Positions 16,351 through 20,308 of a stretch of DNA of 20,308 nucleotides are shown here, piece by piece. The stretch spans positions 1 through 20,308 of the forward strand of contig DGDD01000089.1 of NCBI GenBank assembly GCA_002385265.1. The letters are read 5' to 3'. The stretch comes from Chitinophagaceae bacterium UBA3961. GTDB lineage: Bacteria > Bacteroidota > Bacteroidia > Chitinophagales > Chitinophagaceae. A program made the position numbers and the translations under genes. The notes below the pieces were generated by a model. That model was not told where the DNA came from. It saw nothing but the letters and a program-made list of their open reading frames with translations, and did no database searches. Positions within the stretch are counted from its first letter, which is position 1, and each line of letters opens with the position of its first letter.

Positions 16351-16839
16351 ATGGCCATAAGAATATTTGTAACCGGAGGAACCTTCGATAAGGAGTATAA
16401 TGAACTCACCGGTGAGCTTTTCTTCAAGGAAACCCACCTTCCTGAAATGCTCAAACGAAGCAGAAGTTCTTTAGACGTAACCGTTCGAACCTTGATGATG
16501 ATCGACAGTTTGCACATGACGGAAGAGGACCGAGATTTGATTGTTCATCAATGTAGAAATGCGTCTGAAGATAAAATCATCATTACACATGGTACCGATA
16601 CCATGAGCTATACAGCGCAAGTATTGGCAGAGAAAGTTCCGGGCAAAACAATCGTTATTACAGGTGCCATGATCCCCTATAAATTTGGTAGCTCCGACGG
16701 GTTCTTCAATTTGGGCAGTGCATTGGCTTTCGTGCAAACACTTCCGCCGGGAGTGTATGTGGCGATGAATGGAAAAGCCTTCAATTGGGACAATGTTCGA
16801 AAAAACAAACAAACAGGCATATTCGAAGAAACAAAATAA
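16351..16839 (+). CDS. Single-domain asparaginase-like protein
   Basis: This 162-residue protein matches only the N-terminal domain of type I/II L-asparaginases. The first catalytic motif is VTGGTFDKEYNELTGE (7-22; the nucleophile-equivalent threonine is T11). The second is ITHGTDTMSYTA (78-89), with T82-D83. IVITGAMIPY (101-110), containing the family's G-A-M-x-P, and SDGFFNLGSAL (115-125) follow. Classical asparaginases have about 320-350 residues with a second alpha/beta domain that completes the subunit interface; that domain is absent here, and the gene ends cleanly with a stop followed by another gene. Short asparaginase-domain proteins of this length exist in Bacteroidota and other bacteria, so this is probably an intact family rather than a broken gene. 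Enzyme activity is uncertain. The next gene starts one base after its stop codon, implying coupled translation. Confidence 0.86.
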   Translation: MAIRIFVTGGTFDKEYNELTGELFFKETHLPEMLKRSRSSLDVTVRTLMMIDSLHMTEEDRDLIVHQCRNASEDKIIITHGTDTMSYTAQVLAEKVPGKTIVITGAMIPYKFGSSDGFFNLGSALAFVQTLPPGVYVAMNGKAFNWDNVRKNKQTGIFEETK

Positions 16840-16840
16840 A

Positions 16841-17314
16841 ATGGCAGAAGATTTAACCATTATAAAAGGAACCAAAGAAGAACAGTATCAAGCTTTGATA
16901 CCTCAAATCAAAGGATTGCTGGAAGGTGAAACCGATCTGATTGCCAACCTAGCCAATATTTGCGGCGCCTTGAAAGAGCAATTCAATTGGTTTTGGGTAG
17001 GTTTCTATTTGGTGAAAAACGGAGAGTTAGTGCTGGCTCCATTTCAAGGACCGGTAGCTTGTACCAGAATCAGGAAAGGCCGAGGTGTATGTGGTTCAAG
17101 TTGGGAACAAGCAAAAACACTGATTGTACCCGATGTTGAAAAATTCCCAGGACATATCGCCTGTTCCAGTCTTTCAAAATCAGAAATTGTTGTACCGATG
17201 TTTCATAAAGGTGAAGTAGTGGGAGTACTAGATGTAGACAGTGATCAACTCGACAGTTTCGATACAACCGATCAGAAATACCTTGAGGAAATCCTTCGTT
17301 TCCTTTCCTATTAA
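16841..17314 (+). CDS. msrC: Free methionine-(R)-sulfoxide reductase (GAF domain)
   Basis: This 157-residue protein consists of one GAF domain of the fRMsr (YebR) type, which reduces free methionine-(R)-sulfoxide to methionine in the cytoplasm. The active-site cysteines expected for the family are C74 (GPVACTRI), C84 (GRGVCGSSW) and C108 (GHIACSS). WFWVGFYLV (50-58), SEIVVPMF (114-121) and VLDVDSD (129-135) are also family landmarks. I place the start at 16841, one base after the asparaginase stop codon. This gives the usual family length, whereas an in-frame ATG at 16769 lies inside the upstream gene and would add an unrelated 24-residue leader. It may act with the OsmC-like protein two genes upstream in repair of oxidative damage. 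Confidence 0.93.
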   Translation: MAEDLTIIKGTKEEQYQALIPQIKGLLEGETDLIANLANICGALKEQFNWFWVGFYLVKNGELVLAPFQGPVACTRIRKGRGVCGSSWEQAKTLIVPDVEKFPGHIACSSLSKSEIVVPMFHKGEVVGVLDVDSDQLDSFDTTDQKYLEEILRFLSY

Positions 17315-17401
17315 AAACCTATCCGCTTTATCCTATACATTAGTTTGAAATAGTGAGTGCACATATGCGTTTTCTATCCTAAAACTTAAATACAACTCAA
17401 C

Positions 17402-18013
17402 ATGAAATCAAAACAACTGCTCGCGATCGGCAGTGTAGCTGCTTGCTTATTTACATTGGTTCGCTGCTCCGAACCATCAGAAAAAAACACTTCAACTGCA
17501 GAAACAGAAAAAGCTGTGGTGAAAGAAGATGTTTTAGACAAAGGCAAATACCTTTTGGCTATAGGCGGCTGTAACGATTGTCATACACCAAAAGTAATGA
17601 CGCCTCAAGGCCCCATGCTAGACACTACGAAAATTATGTCGGGCCATCCAGCAGGCTCTCCTCTTCCTGAAATTACGTACGATGCCACCAAACCCGGTAA
17701 CTGGGTTTTGATAAGTGGTACACTTACTGCTGCAGTTGGTCCTTGGGGTATGTCTTATGCAGCTAACCTAACGCCAGATTCAACAACCGGCATTGGTAGC
17801 TGGACTGTTGAAAATTTCATCGGCGCCATTAGAAAAGGGAAACACTTGGGCCAAGACGGTGGTCGCCCACTTCTGCCTCCTATGCCTTGGCAAAGCATTG
17901 CACAATGGAAAGATGAAGATCTCACCGCACTGTTTACCTATTTGAAAACATTACCCGCTATCAGCAATGCAGTACCGGCACCCGTTCCGCCAACTGCTTT
18001 GATGAAAAAGTAA
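17402..18013 (+). CDS. Monohaem c-type cytochrome, membrane-anchored or periplasmic
   Basis: This 203-residue protein has an N-terminal export signal followed by a cysteine at 22 (FTLVRCSE). That resembles a lipoprotein site, but Arg occupies the position just before the cysteine, where Gly, Ala or Ser is expected. Residues 23-45 are a polar linker. The haem motif C-N-D-C-H is at 57-61, in GKYLLAIGGCNDCHTPK. A likely sixth ligand is M161 in LLPPMPWQS. The pattern (G-N-x-T-P-D near 122-126, then a W-T-x-x-x-F helix and a distal MPW) matches cytochrome c subunits of alcohol or aldehyde dehydrogenases and molybdenum hydroxylases. The IorB-like subunit gene 1.8 kb downstream on the other strand might be its electron donor. 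A hairpin follows the stop codon. The 87 bp upstream show no clear promoter. Confidence 0.87.
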   Translation: MKSKQLLAIGSVAACLFTLVRCSEPSEKNTSTAETEKAVVKEDVLDKGKYLLAIGGCNDCHTPKVMTPQGPMLDTTKIMSGHPAGSPLPEITYDATKPGNWVLISGTLTAAVGPWGMSYAANLTPDSTTGIGSWTVENFIGAIRKGKHLGQDGGRPLLPPMPWQSIAQWKDEDLTALFTYLKTLPAISNAVPAPVPPTALMKK

Positions 18014-18031
18014 ACCATCATATTGATAACA

Positions 18032-18073
18032 AAAACAATGGGTTGTTTTCAAATGAAGTCAACCCATTGTTTT
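18032..18073 (+). terminator. Long perfect hairpin between cytochrome and amidohydrolase genes
   Basis: AAAACAATGGGTTG (18032-18045) and CAACCCATTGTTTT (18060-18073) form a 14-bp perfect stem with T4 at its 3' end. The 14-nt loop can add a short inner stem (TTTC/GAAG). It lies 18 bp after the cytochrome stop and 15 bp before the amidohydrolase ATG. It is a probable terminator or leader structure. Confidence 0.75.
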
Positions 18074-18088
18074 AATGAACTATTCTCC

Positions 18089-19801
18089 ATGAAACGCGTC
18101 TTCTTTTTTATTCTTCTATTATCCGTTAGCTATGGTAGCATCGCTCAAACATTGGCCTTAACGCATGTTACCATTGTTGATGTTGAAACCGGAAAAGCAA
18201 TCCCTGATCAAACGATTATTATAGATAGTAATCGAATTACTGCTTTAGGCAAAACAGGAAAACTAAAAACTCCTGCTTCAGCCACTATCATTGATGCTAC
18301 CGGCAAATACATCATGCCGGGTTTGATTGACGCTCATATCCATTTCTTTCAAAGTGGAGGTTTGTATACCCGCCCCGATGCGTTGAACTTAAATGTGGCA
18401 TTGCCTTATGAAAAAGACCAGCAGTGGATTAAAGAGAATTTGAACGATCTGATGCGCCGTTATTTGGCTTGCGGCATTACTTCGGTTATAGACGTGGGTG
18501 GCCCTATGAGCAATTATGCTGTGCGAGAACAATTGGAACAGTCAAAATATGCACCCAATGCATGGGTTACCGGTCCATTGATTTCAACCTACCTACCTCC
18601 CAACTTAGATAAAAAAGATCCTCCAATCATTAAGGTCAGTTCGGCGGAAGAAGCAAGAGACTTGGTTAAAAAACAATTGCCTTACAAACCTGATTTTATT
18701 AAAATCTGGTACATCGTATTACCGGGTCAACCCGCAGAAAAAACACTTCCCATTATTGAAGCGGCCATTCAAGAGAGCCATGTGAATGGACTTAAAGTTG
18801 CTGTTCACGCAACAGAATATCAGACAGCAAAATTGGCAGTCACTGCAGGAGCCGACATCTTGGTTCACAGCGTAGACGATCAATTGGTAGACGATGCTTT
18901 TATCCAACTATTAAAAGCTAAAAACACCGTTTACATCCCTACCCTTCAAGTAGCTCAGTTGTACAATCGAGTGTTTTCTCAAAACTTTGATTTTACCAAT
19001 TATGAACTGTCCATGTCGAATCCATTTATGTTGGGTTCTCTCTATGATCTAAAACACTTAAACCCTACCACTATAAAATTCGACTATAAAAAATTAGTGG
19101 GAAGGTTACCCGCACCCAGCAAAGAAGACAGCACTATGCTTACTAATTTAGGGCTGTTGAACAAGGCCGGCATTCGAATTGTATCGGGTACGGATGCGGG
19201 TAATATTGGAACACAACATGCGGCTTCATTGTATAGAGAATTAGAGTTGATGCATCAGGGTGGAATGTCGAACGCCGATATTCTAAAAGCATCCACCATT
19301 CAAGCCGCAAAAGGGTTTGGAAAAGACAGTCTCTATGGGAGTATCAAAAAAGGAAAAATCGCCAATCTACTTTTATTAAATAGTAATCCGCTCGACAGTT
19401 TAATAGCGCTTCAACAAATTGGAACTTTGATCTACAAAGGAACTCTTTATAGCCCGGACACATTGATTCAGAAAACGCCTGCTGCAATTGTTCAGGAGCA
19501 ATTAAACGCCTACAATGCTCGAAACATTGATGCATTTGCAGCTACCTACTCCGATTCAGTAGAGTTGTATGAATTCCCTAATAAACTGCTAGCAAAAGGT
19601 AAAAAAGCACTCTACGATGACTACAAAGGAATGTTCAATTCTGTTAAGAACTTGCATTGTGAAATAACAGAACGGATCATTCAAGGCAATCGTATTATTG
19701 ATCATGAATCGGTTACGGGTTTTGGGGCGAAACCACTTCGTGCAGTAGCGATCTATGAAGTTGAAAAAGGAAAGATTGCGAGAGTATATTTTATCCAGTA
19801 A
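18089..19801 (+). CDS. Secreted metal-dependent amidohydrolase with C-terminal SnoaL/NTF2-like domain
   Basis: From the ATG at 18089 this is 570 residues: signal peptide (1-20, ending I-A-Q), an amidohydrolase domain (about 21-455), and an NTF2/SnoaL-like domain (about 466-570). Metal ligands of the imidazolonepropionase/prolidase-like amidohydrolases are visible: H83-x-H85 (GLIDAHIHF), K205 (FIKIW, possible carbamylated lysine), H240 (VAVHATE), H260 (ILVHSVDD) and D369 (SGTDAG). HAASLYRELELM and ASTIQAAKGFG are typical of this group. The substrate is unknown; relatives cleave dipeptides, mycotoxins or cyclic amides. The SnoaL part (EQLNAYNARNIDAFAATYSD) looks like a complete steroid-isomerase-like cone fold and is an unusual partner. 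In-frame ATGs at 18023 and 18053 would translate through a hairpin and bury the signal peptide, so I reject them. Confidence 0.9.
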   Translation: MKRVFFFILLLSVSYGSIAQTLALTHVTIVDVETGKAIPDQTIIIDSNRITALGKTGKLKTPASATIIDATGKYIMPGLIDAHIHFFQSGGLYTRPDALNLNVALPYEKDQQWIKENLNDLMRRYLACGITSVIDVGGPMSNYAVREQLEQSKYAPNAWVTGPLISTYLPPNLDKKDPPIIKVSSAEEARDLVKKQLPYKPDFIKIWYIVLPGQPAEKTLPIIEAAIQESHVNGLKVAVHATEYQTAKLAVTAGADILVHSVDDQLVDDAFIQLLKAKNTVYIPTLQVAQLYNRVFSQNFDFTNYELSMSNPFMLGSLYDLKHLNPTTIKFDYKKLVGRLPAPSKEDSTMLTNLGLLNKAGIRIVSGTDAGNIGTQHAASLYRELELMHQGGMSNADILKASTIQAAKGFGKDSLYGSIKKGKIANLLLLNSNPLDSLIALQQIGTLIYKGTLYSPDTLIQKTPAAIVQEQLNAYNARNIDAFAATYSDSVELYEFPNKLLAKGKKALYDDYKGMFNSVKNLHCEITERIIQGNRIIDHESVTGFGAKPLRAVAIYEVEKGKIARVYFIQ

Positions 19802-19834
19802 AAGAAAAACCGGGGCTGCTAGGCAGTCCCGGTT
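19802..19834 (-). terminator. Terminator of the IorB-like gene, overlapping its last codons
   Basis: AACCGGGGCTGC (19808-19819) pairs with GCAGTCCCGGTT (19823-19834), with one G-U-type position and a 3-nt loop. Read on the minus strand it is followed by TTTTTCTTTT. The IorB-like stop codon (19819-19821) is inside the hairpin loop. On the plus strand there is no U-tract, so it mainly serves the minus-strand gene. Confidence 0.85.
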
Positions 19835-20308
19835 ACTAATACAAATCCTTCGTTTCGAATTGGTAAAGTTCTAGGTCTTGCGCCTGCTGCTGCTAAAGCG
19901 TTGCACAGCGCGGGTGCTACCGTTGGCAATCCAACCTCCCCTACTCCACCGGGTTCTTCTTCACTAGGCACTACAATGATTTCAACCGGCGGCATTTCAT
20001 TGTAGCGCAAGAGTTCATAGTTTCGGAAACTATCTTGAACCACGCGGCCGTCTTTAATAGTAATTTCTCCTTTCAGTGTTTGTTGAAGTGCAAATGCCAA
20101 TCCTCCTTCCATCTGGTTTTTCAATCCATCCGGATTGATCACAATGCCACAATCGATCGCAGCAACTACTTTTACAATCTTAAACTGTTTCGGACCTACC
20201 ATTTCAATTTCAATTGCATGAGCTGCATAGCTTTTTGCAAAAATGAAGGAATGGGTTGCCACACCTATGTAATGCTTGGGTTTACGTGGCTTGTTATATC
20301 CGATGCCG
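19819..20308 (-). CDS. Xanthine-dehydrogenase-family molybdopterin subunit, C-terminal part (IorB-like; cut by window edge)
   Basis: The frame is open to the right edge (163 codons visible). Key landmarks are IGVATHSFIFAKSYAAHAIEIEM, then VVAAIDCGIVINPDGLKNQMEGG, and GGVGEVGLPTVAPALCNAL. The Glu of G-V-G-E is the conserved catalytic base of molybdenum hydroxylases (xanthine oxidase family). The wording resembles isoquinoline 1-oxidoreductase beta subunits (IorB), periplasmic two-part enzymes that pair with a small 2Fe-2S subunit and often with a cytochrome c. They hydroxylate N-heterocycles or oxidise aldehydes using water as oxygen source. A GTG at 20262 lies in the middle of conserved sequence, so it is not the start. 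The last five residues are encoded in the terminator hairpin. It converges on the amidohydrolase gene, with 17 bp between the stop codons. Confidence 0.9.
   Translation of the reverse strand, partial: GIGYNKPRKPKHYIGVATHSFIFAKSYAAHAIEIEMVGPKQFKIVKVVAAIDCGIVINPDGLKNQMEGGLAFALQQTLKGEITIKDGRVVQDSFRNYELLRYNEMPPVEIIVVPSEEEPGGVGEVGLPTVAPALCNALAAAGARPRTLPIRNEGFVLVTGTA

Noticed and set aside
16769..16840. Upstream in-frame ATG for the methionine sulfoxide reductase
   Set aside because: It lies inside the asparaginase-like gene in another frame and adds a 24-residue unrelated leader. The ATG at 16841 gives normal family length and a 1-nt junction.
17315..17401. Possible TTTG / TAnnTTTG promoter before the cytochrome gene
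   Set aside because: A TTTG occurs at 17344-17347, but no -7 element at suitable spacing matches well enough to call.
18023..18088. In-frame ATGs at 18023 and 18053 for the amidohydrolase
   Set aside because: They would translate through a 14-bp hairpin and place the signal peptide internally. The ATG at 18089 begins a clean signal sequence.
1..20308. CRISPR arrays, tRNAs, insertion sequences, prophage or integration sites
   Set aside because: No regularly spaced repeats, cloverleaf-like sequences, transposase or integrase motifs, or paired terminal repeats were seen on either strand.

Overview
The window looks like ordinary chromosome from a Bacteroidota bacterium, probably Chitinophagaceae or a close relative. 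The evidence is by eye: moderate-to-low GC, Bacteroidota-specific families (a GLPGLI-family protein, a carboxypeptidase-regulatory-like plus outer-membrane beta-barrel protein), signal peptides ending in A-Q or S-Q, and almost no Shine-Dalgarno sequences before start codons. I see no tRNA, rRNA, CRISPR array, insertion sequence, phage gene or integration site.

Layout from left to right. (1) 1-390, minus: the 5' part of glgB (glycogen branching enzyme), cut by the window edge. (2) 509-4032, plus: a two-gene unit encoding a large TonB-receptor-like outer-membrane barrel and a GLPGLI-family periplasmic protein, ended by a bidirectional terminator. (3) 10193-4082, minus: glgA, glgC, an SLC45/GPH-type sugar transporter and a secreted GH13 alpha-amylase/neopullulanase, probably one operon or two linked ones. 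(4) 10323-12963, plus: an FHS-family sugar permease and a ROK-family sugar kinase. Regions 1, 3 and 4 form a coherent alpha-glucan locus. Periplasmic maltodextrin cleavage, import of oligosaccharide or glucose and phosphorylation feed ADP-glucose synthesis (GlgC), chain elongation (GlgA) and branching (GlgB). (5) 15835-13003, minus: a predicted outer-membrane protein of unknown function, lipA (lipoyl synthase) and a secreted phosphodiester glycosidase (NAGPA domain). (6) 15880-19801, plus: an OsmC-like protein, a one-domain asparaginase-like protein coupled to a free methionine-(R)-sulfoxide reductase, a monohaem cytochrome c, and a secreted amidohydrolase with a C-terminal SnoaL/NTF2-like domain. 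(7) 20308-19819, minus: the C-terminal end of a xanthine-dehydrogenase-family molybdopterin subunit (IorB-like), cut by the window edge.

No wholly new multi-gene system is evident. The most interesting signals are four. First, strong hairpins repeatedly sit only 6-25 nt before start codons of same-strand downstream genes (ROK kinase, lipA, phosphodiester glycosidase, amidohydrolase). Second, the ROK kinase has lost every cysteine, including the family's zinc ligands. Third, the FHS permease appears to carry extra membrane-helix pairs. Fourth, the asparaginase-like gene encodes only one domain and is translationally coupled to an oxidised-methionine repair enzyme.
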